The notes under the pieces: model-generated
The model's database searches: none
Told to the model about the DNA's origin: nothing
Seen by the model: only the letters and a program-made list of their open reading frames with translations
In this document: one piece after another, positions 42,627 through 53,900 of the stretch
Position numbering within the stretch: the first letter of the stretch is position 1
How the letters are laid out: every line of letters begins with the position of its first letter
Made by a program: the position numbers and the translations under genes
From: Nostoc sp. TCL26-01
GTDB lineage: Bacteria > Cyanobacteriota > Cyanobacteriia > Cyanobacteriales > Nostocaceae
Length of the DNA stretch: 64,000 bases
Assembly (NCBI RefSeq): GCF_013393945.1
Contig: NZ_CP040299.1
Location: forward strand, 79,906 to 143,905
Reading direction: 5' to 3'

Positions 42627-45600
42627 TTAGCGTGGCTGACAACTGCTTAAATTCTGTTCCTGACGCTGAAAGTTTGTATTAGTAGGATCGTAGCCGACAA
42701 GGACAACTCTACCTTTTTCGTTGCGTATCCATCCTTGGGCTGGCACAATTTTTTCAGGTGTGACAGTAGTGGGTAAAGGTGAAGTGATGCGGGTTGCAGA
42801 TTCTTGGGTTGGTGCGATTAAACTCACCTCTACTTCATCGCTGGTTTGAAATTGTTCTGGACTGGAGGGTAATCCTCCTCGTCCAGTGATGGTAAATTGG
42901 CTTTCTTTCCCGCGCAGACAAGCATTTTGGGCAATGAGAGTGTTGGGATCGACGACGATTTCTGGCAAGTCTACTAAACCTCGGCTGGGGTCAGTCTCAG
43001 GTGTATTAATTTGTACAACGCCTTCAACTCCTAGTTCGGAACTGGCGGTAATTTGACTATTAGGAGCAAAGAATAATCCTTGAGTGGTGATATTAATGTT
43101 GCCTCCCCTACCTGCAAATGCATTGGCGGTGATGTCGCTATTTTGATTGGCAACTAAGAAATTTGTATTAATAGTAATGTTACCGCCATTTCCCGTCCCA
43201 CCTGCGGTTGCAGAGATGGGGCTATTGTTGCGTTGGCGTAGAAGATTGGCGATTTTGAGGGTGATGTTACCGCCTTCACCACTGGCTGTGGTGGCGGAGA
43301 TGGTTGAGGCGTTGTTGAGAGTGAGGTTGTTTGAGGTTAAGGAGATGTTACCGCCATTGCCTTGTCCTTGGCTATTGACACTGATTTGTGCGTTGTTGTT
43401 GAGATTAACTTGGTCGGGGTCGATAATAATGCTACCACCGTTTCCTGTGGAACCGGGCGCAGTGTTGGCAAATAGTCCGCTTGCTGCACCCTGATTATTG
43501 ACGATCGCTTCACCAAAATTTGCCAAGCGATTAGCAAATGTTAGATCGCTACCAGAGATATCAATGCTATCAGTAATATTGAGTGTAATATCTCCGGCGC
43601 TGCCACTGCTGCGCGTGGTGGTAATAACTTGTCCACCGCCTGTGGCTGCAAAGGTGTTAGCGTTGATGGTGATATCACCAGCTTCTCCAGTATTAGCGGT
43701 TAAGGTATCTACAATTGCACCGTCTGCTACACGGAAGGCATTAGTCGTGACAGTAATGCTTCCAGCGTTGCCATTTGCGCCTTGTTCAGTGCTGGCAAGC
43801 AATCCGCTAGAGAATCCATCGGGGCTGACTCCAAAAAGGTTCACGAAATCAGTAGTATTGATAAAAATATTTCCTGCTTGGCCTTGTCCACCGGGAAAAT
43901 TATCTTGTGTGCGGAACAGATTTGTTTGTATTTGTGAACCTTCTGTTAGAGAAAGCGATCGCCCTTTAATATCAATATTACCGCCTATGCCAATACCTCC
44001 TGGACTGACGCTGCTTAAAATCGCGCTTCTATTAGCTAGGGAAATGGCATCACCAATTCGCACAGAGATATTTCCCGCATTCCCTTGTCTAAAGGTGTTA
44101 GTAGTTATTTGAGAATTATCAGTGAGAAAGAGCGATCGCCCTTTAATATCTATAGCGCCTGCATTCCCAATTGCTCCAGCTTCCGCCGTACTGACAATTA
44201 AGGAGTTATTGACTAGAGAGATAGCATCACTAGTTTCTATAAAGATGTTACCCGCATTTCCTTGTCCAGCCGTGAGTGCATTGATTTGAGCGCCATTGCT
44301 TAAAGAGAGCGATCGCCCTTTAATGGTAATGTCTCCAGCTTGGCGATCGCTTGTAAATCCCTCTACTGGCTGAACAATAGTGACGATTCCACTAGGATTA
44401 GGTTGATCACCTTCAAGAGATATAATTGCATTGGGTGAATCAATCGTTATTATGCCTGCATCACCTTGTCCAGATGTGTCTGTTCTGAATTGAGAACCAT
44501 CGCTAAGAGTAATAGAGTTAGCCTCTTGAACAAGAATATTGCCTGCGTTTCCTTGCCCGATAGTTCTAGTAACTATACGGCTATCATTGCTTAAAGAGAG
44601 TATTTTCGTCTGTATTTCAATATTGCCGCCTTTTCCACTATCAGTAGTACTTGCCGAAATTATTGATCCATCTTTGGTAATTAATTGTCTAGTCGTAACT
44701 TTTAAATCTCCTGCATTGCCAGAGCCTTGAGATTGAGTAAATAAGCCATTACCAATTTCACTATTTTCTGATGTCCCGCTTAATTCTACTAAATCAGTGG
44801 CGTTGATTGTCAAAGTTCCTCCATTACCTTCTCCAAAAGTACCAGCTTGTATTTGTGCGCCTTCCTTGACAACAAGACCTCTAGTTGTAATTGTCAAATT
44901 TCCTGCTTTTCCTGCACCACTAGTAGAAGTTGAAATAGTTGCTCTTTTTTGAATAATCAGTTGGTCTGTGATAATTTTTAAGTCACCTGCTGATCCCTTA
45001 CCACTAGTTGTCGTACCCAAGCCACTGGGAAAACCATCTATTGATATTCCAGTTGCTTCGATAAAATCAGATGCAGTTACAGTCAAGCTTCCTGCATTTC
45101 CTTCACCTCGTGTTCCAGTTGCTATTTGTGACCCATCCTGAATAATTAATTGACCTGTTTGAATTAATAAGTTGCCAGCATCTCCAGCATTCTCTGCATT
45201 GGATATAGAACCAGTGGATATTTTTGCTTTATCTTGAACAATTAACTTTCTCGTAGTTAGGTTTATGTCTCCGGCATTTCCAGATCCTTCAGTTTGAGTA
45301 AACAAACCACTACCAGATCCATTTATTTCAATGAAATCAGAGGCTGTTACAGTTAAATTTCCTCCCTTCCCTTGACCAAAAGTACCAGCAGCTATCTCTG
45401 CTCCATTCTCAATAATTAATTGTTCAGATTTAATGTTTAAGTTTCCAGCATCTCCAGCTTGTCCAACACTTGGAATACTATCAGTTCTTACATCGGCTCT
45501 ATCTTGAACAATCAATCGTCCTGTGATAATGCTTAAGTCGCCAGCATCGCCAATTCCTTGAGTTTGAGTACTTAAGCCACTACCTATGTCACCATAGGCT

Positions 45601-47954
45601 GACCGACCAATGACTTGTACCGATTCAGAAGCATTAACTCTTAGATTTCCTCCTCTGCCTTCACCTGCGGTTATGGTATCAACCTGTGCGCCATCTTTTA
45701 TCAGTAACTGCCTTGTTGTAATCTCTAAGTCTCCTGTCCCTTTTTTGCTTATGGTTTGAGTGGATATGCCACTGGGCAGCCTACCATTAGCTGACCGACC
45801 AATAACTTGTACTGATGCCGATGCGTTTACTTCAATCTTCCCTCCAGAGCCTAAACCAGGAGAACCAGCGAAGACTTCTGCTCCATCTCGAATCAGTAAC
45901 TCTCCAGTGTTAATCGTAATGTTTCCTGCATTTCCTGTTGAATTTGGCGTGGTTTGGGTAAATAAGCCACTAGGAAACAAACTATCAGATGAAGCGCCAA
46001 TTAATTGCACCGACTCTGGGGCATTGACTATCAAGCTTCCGCCATTTCCTTCATTAGATGTGCCATTAGATATCTGACCTCCATTTTGAACTAATAATCT
46101 CCTAGTATTAATTGTTAAGTTACCTGCATTTCCTTGACTGACCGTTCCAGCATCAATGACACCGCCATCTATAGTAATAAATTCCAATGTGTTAATGTTG
46201 ACGTTGCCAGATATAGCTCGTCCAAAAGTGTTGTTAATTATTTGAGAATTACTATCTAAAAAAAGTGACCGAGATATAATATTAATATCTCCACCTTTGA
46301 CATTAGATGCTGTTGTCCAACTATTGCTAGAAATCAAGCTATCTCTAGCTGAAATATTACCTCCACTATTGAGGGTAATATTGCCTCCTAATAAACCATC
46401 TGTGATAATAGATGAACCTAAAGGAAAGCTGGAAGATGGGGTAAGTAATATATCGTTTTTGGCAAGCAGAGTAACATCACCGCCATTACCTAAAATAGAG
46501 GAAGTATCGATAATACTAGCATTTAAGGTTATTCCTTGACGCGAATCAATAATAACTGATCCACCGTTACCACTAAAGCTAGAAGTGTTGATTTGACCAG
46601 TAGGTATATTAATCCCAGATATGATAATGTTTCCATCTAGTAGAGATAAGTTAGGTTCATATTGATTCGTTAAATAAACAATTCCACCTGGAGCCGTTAT
46701 TTGAATATTTTCGGTAAAGATGCCAGCACCATTAGGAATATCAAAAGTTCCTCCACCAATTGCTAAAAAATTATTACCTAAAAGTCCCAGAGGATTGCCA
46801 ATCGCCTCTGGATTCATACCTGCTCTTATATCTAAAGTAGGTTGAACTGTACCATCAATGATCAGAGAGTTTCCATTTGAAAGAGTAACATTGGCTAATG
46901 TTGGAGTATTAGTTGGGTTGATAGTATTTCCCGTTGTATCTGCTGCGTTAATTTCAATAGTTCCAGGGATGTAAACTAAACCACCTGCTAAAATATGCAA
47001 CGAACTTCCTATATACCCATTCAGTAACACATCTCCCAAAGAACGAATCACCGGATCATGAGGACTAGATAAATTCCCCAAACTTCCATCCAATTGTTCA
47101 ATCCGAAAATTTCCCCCACTCCAATAGTGTGCATCTCCGCCTACGGTATTAGCCGATCGCAACACCATATCCCCACCAGAGAACAAACCACTGTTAACAT
47201 GGTATAACGCAAAGATATCGACAAATCGATTCCCCTGAATCAATAACTGATTTCCAGCCGCCGCAATGAAGGGTTGTTCTACACTATCCCTTACTGTTAA
47301 AGTATCTTGGGCTTGGAGAGTTAAGTTTCCTCCCGCCTGTAGCGTCCCCGATAAGTTGAGGTTCTGTGCTTGTAAAATTAAATCTTTATCAACTGTTAAA
47401 TTACCAGCATTGTTAATATCACCCACATTATCCCGAAATTTCAATCCAATGGGAATATTTACAGTTAATAGAGGCGGTGCTTGGGGATTTGTGGCGCTAA
47501 ATTCTAAGTTATTACTAAATACCAAGCTATTGGCGGTAGAAGCAACAAATGACCCTTTCAAATCTAATCTGGCATTAGCTCCAAAGGATATCCCATTAGG
47601 ATTAATCAAGAACAAATTAGCATTACCTAGAACTCCTAGCGTTCCTAAAATGTTAGAAGGATTTCCCCCGGTGACGCGAGTGAAGATGTTATTAATTGCT
47701 GCTGGATTGGCAAAATAAGCGCCTCTTCCTGACTGAATATTAAATTCGGAAAAGCTGTGAAATAGGTTTGCTCCTCTTGTCGCACCCCCTGTAATTAAGT
47801 CGCTCTTAATTCCTTGAATTGTCTCTTGTTTGATGCTAGAACTTTCTGCTCCTAATGTGCGATCAGGAATGATTTGGGCTGTAGCAGCATCACAGAAAAA
47901 ACTACCCAAAGCTACTAAAGGCGCTACCAAAAGAAACTGGAATCTATCAGCCAT
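42627..47954 (-). CDS. Two-partner-secretion adhesin (filamentous haemagglutinin family)
   Basis: This 1775-residue protein starts at the ATG at 47954. A signal peptide is followed by the TPS domain with the hallmark NPNGI (ANLFLINPNGISFGANA) and GGNPSNILGTL. Most of the length is a right-handed beta-helix of ~50-residue repeats (GNAGNLTINTRRLLVQNGGQ type). The C-terminus is cyanobacterial-type: PEIVVDPNTLIAQNACL, IVPAQGWIRNEKGRVVLVGY. It is presumably secreted by the ShlB/FhaC protein at 48755, with a DUF29 gene between them in the same direction. The product is likely a cell-surface adhesin. Confidence 0.9.
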   Translation of the reverse strand: MADRFQFLLVAPLVALGSFFCDAATAQIIPDRTLGAESSSIKQETIQGIKSDLITGGATRGANLFHSFSEFNIQSGRGAYFANPAAINNIFTRVTGGNPSNILGTLGVLGNANLFLINPNGISFGANARLDLKGSFVASTANSLVFSNNLEFSATNPQAPPLLTVNIPIGLKFRDNVGDINNAGNLTVDKDLILQAQNLNLSGTLQAGGNLTLQAQDTLTVRDSVEQPFIAAAGNQLLIQGNRFVDIFALYHVNSGLFSGGDMVLRSANTVGGDAHYWSGGNFRIEQLDGSLGNLSSPHDPVIRSLGDVLLNGYIGSSLHILAGGLVYIPGTIEINAADTTGNTINPTNTPTLANVTLSNGNSLIIDGTVQPTLDIRAGMNPEAIGNPLGLLGNNFLAIGGGTFDIPNGAGIFTENIQITAPGGIVYLTNQYEPNLSLLDGNIIISGINIPTGQINTSSFSGNGGSVIIDSRQGITLNASIIDTSSILGNGGDVTLLAKNDILLTPSSSFPLGSSIITDGLLGGNITLNSGGNISARDSLISSNSWTTASNVKGGDINIISRSLFLDSNSQIINNTFGRAISGNVNINTLEFITIDGGVIDAGTVSQGNAGNLTINTRRLLVQNGGQISNGTSNEGNGGSLIVNAPESVQLIGASSDSLFPSGLFTQTTPNSTGNAGNITINTGELLIRDGAEVFAGSPGLGSGGKIEVNASASVQVIGRSANGRLPSGISTQTISKKGTGDLEITTRQLLIKDGAQVDTITAGEGRGGNLRVNASESVQVIGRSAYGDIGSGLSTQTQGIGDAGDLSIITGRLIVQDRADVRTDSIPSVGQAGDAGNLNIKSEQLIIENGAEIAAGTFGQGKGGNLTVTASDFIEINGSGSGLFTQTEGSGNAGDINLTTRKLIVQDKAKISTGSISNAENAGDAGNLLIQTGQLIIQDGSQIATGTRGEGNAGSLTVTASDFIEATGISIDGFPSGLGTTTSGKGSAGDLKIITDQLIIQKRATISTSTSGAGKAGNLTITTRGLVVKEGAQIQAGTFGEGNGGTLTINATDLVELSGTSENSEIGNGLFTQSQGSGNAGDLKVTTRQLITKDGSIISASTTDSGKGGNIEIQTKILSLSNDSRIVTRTIGQGNAGNILVQEANSITLSDGSQFRTDTSGQGDAGIITIDSPNAIISLEGDQPNPSGIVTIVQPVEGFTSDRQAGDITIKGRSLSLSNGAQINALTAGQGNAGNIFIETSDAISLVNNSLIVSTAEAGAIGNAGAIDIKGRSLFLTDNSQITTNTFRQGNAGNISVRIGDAISLANRSAILSSVSPGGIGIGGNIDIKGRSLSLTEGSQIQTNLFRTQDNFPGGQGQAGNIFINTTDFVNLFGVSPDGFSSGLLASTEQGANGNAGSITVTTNAFRVADGAIVDTLTANTGEAGDITINANTFAATGGGQVITTTRSSGSAGDITLNITDSIDISGSDLTFANRLANFGEAIVNNQGAASGLFANTAPGSTGNGGSIIIDPDQVNLNNNAQISVNSQGQGNGGNISLTSNNLTLNNASTISATTASGEGGNITLKIANLLRQRNNSPISATAGGTGNGGNITINTNFLVANQNSDITANAFAGRGGNINITTQGLFFAPNSQITASSELGVEGVVQINTPETDPSRGLVDLPEIVVDPNTLIAQNACLRGKESQFTITGRGGLPSSPEQFQTSDEVEVSLIAPTQESATRITSPLPTTVTPEKIVPAQGWIRNEKGRVVLVGYDPTNTNFQRQEQNLSSCQPR

Positions 47955-48213
47955 AACTACCACTGAACTTTTTTAGATACTACCGATTGCGCTTTAATGC
48001 AGATGCAAGCAATTCTAGAAGTATACCAGTATTATTACGGCTATTTTATTATTTTAGGCAAAAAACTTTACACTTAACCTTGTTTAACAACTCCGCGTAA
48101 ATATTAGAACCCCTCTGCGTTTAAAAATTATCATCGAGGCTATAATACAGCTAAAATACAGTTAGGCGTAAGTCGCTCAATTTAAGATGAGATTGATCAC
48201 AATCCAGACAGGA

Positions 48214-48687
48214 TTAATGACTATTTTCATTGCATAGAGAGGGAAACCAGTTTTCATCTAAAACTTCTTCTGGAGTAGCGATCGCATCAACTGGAAAGGT
48301 TTCTAGGGGGAGTCCCGACACATCACTAGCCACTTTCCTCGCAGTTTCATAACACTTGGCAAAAACTTGAACAAAATAAGGTTTAAGACTTGGACTATCC
48401 TGCAAAACATCGACTAGAGAAGTGCGAAAAGCTCGAATTTCTCCCTTCCAGTGATTACCATTATATTCCCGCTCAGATTGCCAATATCCTAACTTGAGCA
48501 GATGCTCAAATAGTCTAGTTAATAAGCTTTTTAACTTATCCTTTTGTCGTCTACTCAGGTCTATGATCTCCTCAATTAAATTTGCCCAATCAACTGATGC
48601 AAAGTCTTGTGCTTGTAGGTGTTGAACGGTTTCTTCAACCCATTGATTATAATCTGTTTCGTATAATGTTTTGCTACTAAGTTGCAT
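48214..48687 (-). CDS. DUF29 family protein
   Basis: The 157-residue protein has the DUF29 signature: YETDYNQWVEETVQHLQAQD, NLIEEIIDLSRRQKDKLKSL, LFEHLLKLGYW and NGNHWKGEIRAFRTSLVDVL. DUF29 proteins are common in cyanobacteria, of unknown biochemical role, and sometimes appear next to mobile or toxin-antitoxin genes. It lies between the adhesin and its transporter, ~70 bp after the transporter gene. Confidence 0.85.
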   Translation of the reverse strand: MQLSSKTLYETDYNQWVEETVQHLQAQDFASVDWANLIEEIIDLSRRQKDKLKSLLTRLFEHLLKLGYWQSEREYNGNHWKGEIRAFRTSLVDVLQDSPSLKPYFVQVFAKCYETARKVASDVSGLPLETFPVDAIATPEEVLDENWFPSLCNENSH

Positions 48688-48710
48688 TGGTATTGTTATT
48701 TCAGAATTTA

Positions 48711-48754
48711 TTCTATTTTAAAATATCCTTTCTTCTATTTTAAAATATCCTTTC
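48711..48754. repeat. Two tandem 22-bp repeats
   Basis: Two perfect copies of TTCTATTTTAAAATATCCTT + TC at 48711-48732 and 48733-48754, ending directly at the transporter stop codon. Each contains the palindrome ATTTTAAAAT. Confidence 0.95.
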
Positions 48755-50506
48755 TTAAAAATTATAATCGAAACTGAAATATAGACCGTTGTCATTCAAT
48801 GTGCGCTTGTCAACATCTACATTGACTAAGGGAATCCCCCAATCTAAACGTGCGTTCAGGCGATCGCCCATTGTCCAAATTAACCCAAAACCAGCCCCCA
48901 CTAAAGTATTCGGGTCAGGATTAGCAAAATTAGAGCTATTCCAACCCGTGCCAAAATCAATAAACGGTGCTACCTGTAACAACCCTTGTAGTTGCGAAAT
49001 TCGCAGAACTGGTAAGCGCACTTCAGTAGATGCAAAAATAGCATTATCGGTGAGCAGAAAATTTTGAGGATATCCCCGCACACTGTCCAAGCCACCTAAC
49101 GCAAACTGTTCGATAGGGAAGGATGCTCTGGAAGCAAACTGTAAATCTGAGCGAATCACCCACAGAGTATTTGGTGCAAGTAAACGGACATACTGTGCTT
49201 GTCCCCGCCAAGAGAAAAAGCGTCCATCTGGTGCTTCTGCATTCAGTGTTGCACCCAAAGCCCCGATACCGAGACTAAATTGAGAACGCACAGCCAACAA
49301 TTCTCTATTGTTTCGCTCCGTCCATTCTTGCAAAAATCGTAGGACTGTGACGTTGGTTTCGCCATTATCGTTTGCACCCAAGGATAAGGGGAAGTTTTCT
49401 CCTTTTATCTTTGTTTGACTCCGCGCCAGGGATAAGGTCAAACCTAATGCTAATTCTTGAGTCGGAGTCTGTAACACAGGCTGACGCAGACTCAGATCAT
49501 AATAGTTAAAGCTACCCGTAATATCTAGCTCATCAAAACGCGGATCAATTACTTTCGTGTTGCTGAATCCGCCTGCTAGTTTAATTGTGCCATTACGGGC
49601 ATTAAACGGAATTGTGTAGCCAATATCTACAGCGTTGCTACCATCTGTATTTCGATACATCAACTCTAGTCCATCACCAAAGCCGAGTAAATTGCGCTCA
49701 TTAATCTGCACACCTCGTTCAAAACTCCCAATGGAGGAAATGCGTCCATTATTAGCTATGGCTTTGATATCAAAAGAGTCTGCTTCTTTAACTGTGACTG
49801 TGAGTAAACTTAATTCTGGACGCGCACCCGCCGACAATTCTGCGGAAATGCTTTTAATCAGGGGATTGAGTTGTAACAATTGTAGAGCTTCCAGCAGTTT
49901 ATATCGATTTAAGGGACGTTGAGTAGCGATCGCTAACCGACTGCGGATATATTCACGTTTTAAGCGCGCGGTTCCCCTAACAATGATATCTTCAAGACCG
50001 CCTTCAATAATCTTAATCTTCACTACGGCGGCTTCTGGGGATAAGTCTTGACCAGAAGGAATAAAGGCATCTGAGTTAATGTACCCAGCGCTTGTGTATT
50101 TTTTGCTAATTATGGCTTCTGCTTCGAGCAATTGAGCAAAAGAGATCGCTTTGCCAGTGAAAGATGCTGTCTCTTTGGCTAATTCTGCATCGCTGAAGAT
50201 GGTATTGCCTGTAAATTTAAACTCTTTGACTATGATTGTTCCGGGAATTTCTGGGGAAATTGGTGATGTTGGTGTGAGAGTAGGAGGTACTTGGAGGGGA
50301 ACATCTGGGGGTGGTGATGGTGGTTGTGAGGGTAAGGGTTGAGGTTGTCTAGGCGTAGTTGGGTTGGGAACTTGCACTAATGTGAAGTCTGTGCTTGTTT
50401 CTACTACTTTTTGGTCAAAATCACTTTCAGGAAGGTTAGCTCTCGCTTTCGCACCTATCCCTAATAAATTGCTCATGAGTATAAGTAAAATTAAGCCATG
50501 CCGCAT
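48755..50506 (-). CDS. ShlB/FhaC-type TPS transporter (outer-membrane)
   Basis: The protein has 583 residues. A signal peptide and a Pro-rich linker are followed by POTRA-like segments (IIVKEFKFTGNTIFSDAELA, KIKIIEGGLEDIIVRGTARL) and a 16-strand beta-barrel. The conserved loop-6 motif is VRGYPQN in ALGGLDSVRGYPQN, and the C-terminal residue is Phe (YFSFDYNF), as needed for outer-membrane insertion. It secretes a cognate TPS protein, very likely the one at 42627. Expression is opposite to the divergent 1823-aa gene across a 420-bp region. Confidence 0.9.
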   Translation of the reverse strand: MRHGLILLILMSNLLGIGAKARANLPESDFDQKVVETSTDFTLVQVPNPTTPRQPQPLPSQPPSPPPDVPLQVPPTLTPTSPISPEIPGTIIVKEFKFTGNTIFSDAELAKETASFTGKAISFAQLLEAEAIISKKYTSAGYINSDAFIPSGQDLSPEAAVVKIKIIEGGLEDIIVRGTARLKREYIRSRLAIATQRPLNRYKLLEALQLLQLNPLIKSISAELSAGARPELSLLTVTVKEADSFDIKAIANNGRISSIGSFERGVQINERNLLGFGDGLELMYRNTDGSNAVDIGYTIPFNARNGTIKLAGGFSNTKVIDPRFDELDITGSFNYYDLSLRQPVLQTPTQELALGLTLSLARSQTKIKGENFPLSLGANDNGETNVTVLRFLQEWTERNNRELLAVRSQFSLGIGALGATLNAEAPDGRFFSWRGQAQYVRLLAPNTLWVIRSDLQFASRASFPIEQFALGGLDSVRGYPQNFLLTDNAIFASTEVRLPVLRISQLQGLLQVAPFIDFGTGWNSSNFANPDPNTLVGAGFGLIWTMGDRLNARLDWGIPLVNVDVDKRTLNDNGLYFSFDYNF

Positions 50507-50926
50507 TCAGTAAATTTCCCACTCACGATACTTGAAATGTTACTTTTCTTACTATAAGGGGTTTTTACTTAGTTTTCCTGAAAGTATACAACTCTTGTTA
50601 CAAGAATATCATGATGCTCTACCGAGGCATTCATGTTTCTGACAGAATTTCCGACTTCTTTAATAATTTTTAGTCCTTCAGGATAAGCTTTGAATCTTTC
50701 ATTTTAAATACAGTAAATTGTCAAGCCCATATTTTAAATCAAAATCTCTCATATTTCCTTTCCAAAAACCAGCAAAAAATGGATACAAACAGACTTGTAT
50801 TAAGCCAGTAAAATTGATGAGGTTTTAAAAAATTTTTAATATTTATTGTTTTTGATTTTCTTAAGCAATGCGATCGCTGATTGCTCACTCAGGTAAATAA
50901 AGGGGTTGGAAAGGAGGTTAAGGGAT
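50507..50926. other. Divergent promoter region
   Basis: About 420 bp of AT-rich sequence between the TPS transporter gene and the divergent giant gene, with a GCGATCGC site near 50870. I see no gene. The ribosome site AAGGAGGTTAAGGG lies at its right end. Confidence 0.6.
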
Positions 50927-53900
50927 ATGGCAAAACTTTTTGGAAGCCCAGAAACTTTATTAGTAGGCGGTTGGTTGATTCCTTTCGGCTATCTGTCAGG
51001 CGCAAGTGAACCACTCTTGGAAGTTGTCCGCGCCGCAAAGCGAGTCACTGAGGATCTGTTATGTAATTTTGCGAGTCAGCCGGATTTCACCGTTAGAATC
51101 GAGCCAGCTTTTGGTAGCAATTTTAATCCTCAGAGTGCTGAGGACTTAGCTAAAACCTGGTCTAAACGCGACTTCAGCCTGCTGCCGCCTGTGGTCATTC
51201 TCCCGACTGCCGAGATGAATGGAGCAAATGGAGCGTTTGCGGCAGCTACCAACACGATTTATCTCTCCCAAGAGTTTCTCAGTCAGAACGCAACCAATCT
51301 TGAAGCAATTGCGAAGGTATTGGTAGAAGAGGCTGGTCACTGGGTTGACCAGCTTTTGAATAATACAGATAGCCCTGGTGATGAAGGGGCGATTTTTTCA
51401 GCATTGGTGATGGGAGAAAGTCTCTCTAATGAGGCTTTACAGCAGTTAAAAGCTGAGGATGATACGGGAACAATTGTAGTCGATGGGCAGCAAGTTCAGA
51501 TAGAGAATAATTCTTTTCCTTTCTTTCTCTTTATTGAAGATGGTTTGATTGCAGAAGGTGATAGTGGAACTAATCAAGTCACAATAAACGTCTTTGCAAA
51601 TCGTTTAGCTCGCAATGTCGGCCCTATTACAATCCAATTTGCAACAGCCGATGGGACTGCTACGGCTGGCTCAGACTATGTTGCTACCCAAGGAACTCTT
51701 ACTTTCGATCCCTTCAATCCTTTGAGCTTTTTTCAAACTATTACAGTTCCTATCATTCCAGATACTCAGGGCGAACCAACTGAATTTTTCACGATTAACT
51801 TTGTCCCTCCCGATAACGTCAATTTATTTAATAATTCGAGTCCTGTCGGAATTATAAATGACGACACCATTTCTCTTTCCAACGGAAGTCAATATTATCT
51901 GACTACTGTAACGACGTGGACTGATGCCGAAACTCAAGCTCAAGTATTAGGAGGACATCTAGTCACTATCAATGATGCTCTTGAGCAACAGTTTCTGATT
52001 GACATATTTGGAACAGACACATTCTGGATTGGTCTTAATGATACTGCTTCAGAGGGAAATTTTGTATGGGTAAGCGGTGAACCCGTTACTTATATAAATT
52101 GGACATCTGGTGAACCTAATGATGGGGACAGTGCATTAGGAGGACGCAGTGAAGATTACGTTCTTATGAACTGGGGTTTTGGAGGTTCATGGAATGACGG
52201 AGAGGATGATACTGTCATACGCAGAGGAATTATTGAAGTTCCTGGTTCTTCCATTAGTATTTCCTCTGGTTTTACCAATGAGGGAAATTCTGGCATTGCT
52301 GCTTTTGAAGTTATCGTCAGCCTCTCTAGTGCAAGTAATCAGACTGTGACAGTTGAATATACAACAGTTGATGACACTGCTCTTGCTGGTTTTGACTACA
52401 TTGTGACGGCGGGAACTCTTAATTTCTCTCCAGGAGAAACTTCTAAAACCATCACAGTTCCGATCATCGGCGATACTGAAATTGAATCAGATGAAAATTT
52501 CATAATCAACTTATCAAATCCAACTAATGCTTATTTATCGCCGATTAATCAAGGTATTTTTAGCATTCTTGATGATGATGCTGCACCTGAAGTGTCGGTG
52601 AGCGACTCGTGGGTTGAAGTCAATGAAAATCAGGATACAGTCATTAAATTTAAAGTTACTCTTTCAAAGCCAAGCACTCAATCTGTAACTATTGTCTATT
52701 CAACATCTGATGGAACTGCAACTTCTACTGGGCAGGGAGAAGCTAAAGATTATGAGTATATTACTGACAAGACACTAACTTTCGCCCCAGGGGAAACAAC
52801 AAAGGAAATTGAAGTAACGGTTTATGGGGAGCGAGGCGTTTCCGATAAAGACTTTGAAATCTTTGCGAAGGATACTGCTTACAGAGATTGGGTAAAAGAT
52901 AATGATGATGTTGTTGTTGATATTGACCAAATCCCTGGTATCTTTCCCTATACACCCTATGGTGATTTAGGTTACTACGTTGATAAAGTTTTCAACGATC
53001 CAGTTTCAGGGTTTCAGGCAGTAGGGTTGACTTCTGATGAAAATTTCTACCTTGATATCATCTTATCTCCAGATGCAAAAATTGCTAAGGGTGAGGGTAC
53101 TGGAACGATTTACGATCTCGGCAAAGCACCGGTTCTCGCTATTCGCGGAACCGAGCCAACAGGATCTCAGGATTTCATCGCCGATCTCGATCCATATGGC
53201 GTGGGGGTTCCTCAGTTATTAGGTACTAATTTAGCCAACCTTAGTGATCAGACTAATCGAGGAGAGGTCACAAAATGGCTTCAGGATGTAAGTCAGCAAG
53301 AACAAGGTAAAGTTATTTCTAAACCTAATATAACAGGTCATAGCTTAGGGGGAGCTTTAACTCAATGGGTTGCTGCTCATTACACCAAGAATGGTGGTAA
53401 TTTAGGTCAAATTATCACCTTTAATAGTCCAGGCATTAGTGGATCAAACGTTTTTTATAAAAATAATGGCATTTATAGACTGGTAGAAGGCGTTAACAGT
53501 TTTGATAAAGCATTGTCACAGAAGGTAACTCATTTCATTACGTCAGGGGATATTGTCAGTATGGCTGGCTGGCAGTATATTCCAGGTTCATATTACTTAT
53601 ATGATTACTCTTCAGGAGGGATTTCAGGCGTACTTGGAACTCATTTGAACCCAACTGTTGCGGAGGAAGTTGGTTATGATAAGACCACAGGATTTTTCCA
53701 GAAACCAAGGGACTTAAACCAACCCTTTCAAGAACCATCAAGTAAATTAAGTAGCCCTTGGTTCTCTTATGGACTAGATCCAGACTATCTTATTGTTACG
53801 TTGGCTGTATCTCTTCTTGGTAGCGTTACAGTTGGGACTGAACTTGCTATTAAACTTCGTAATTCTCTTGCAGGGGTTGTTGCTGCTGAGACAATCTTCC

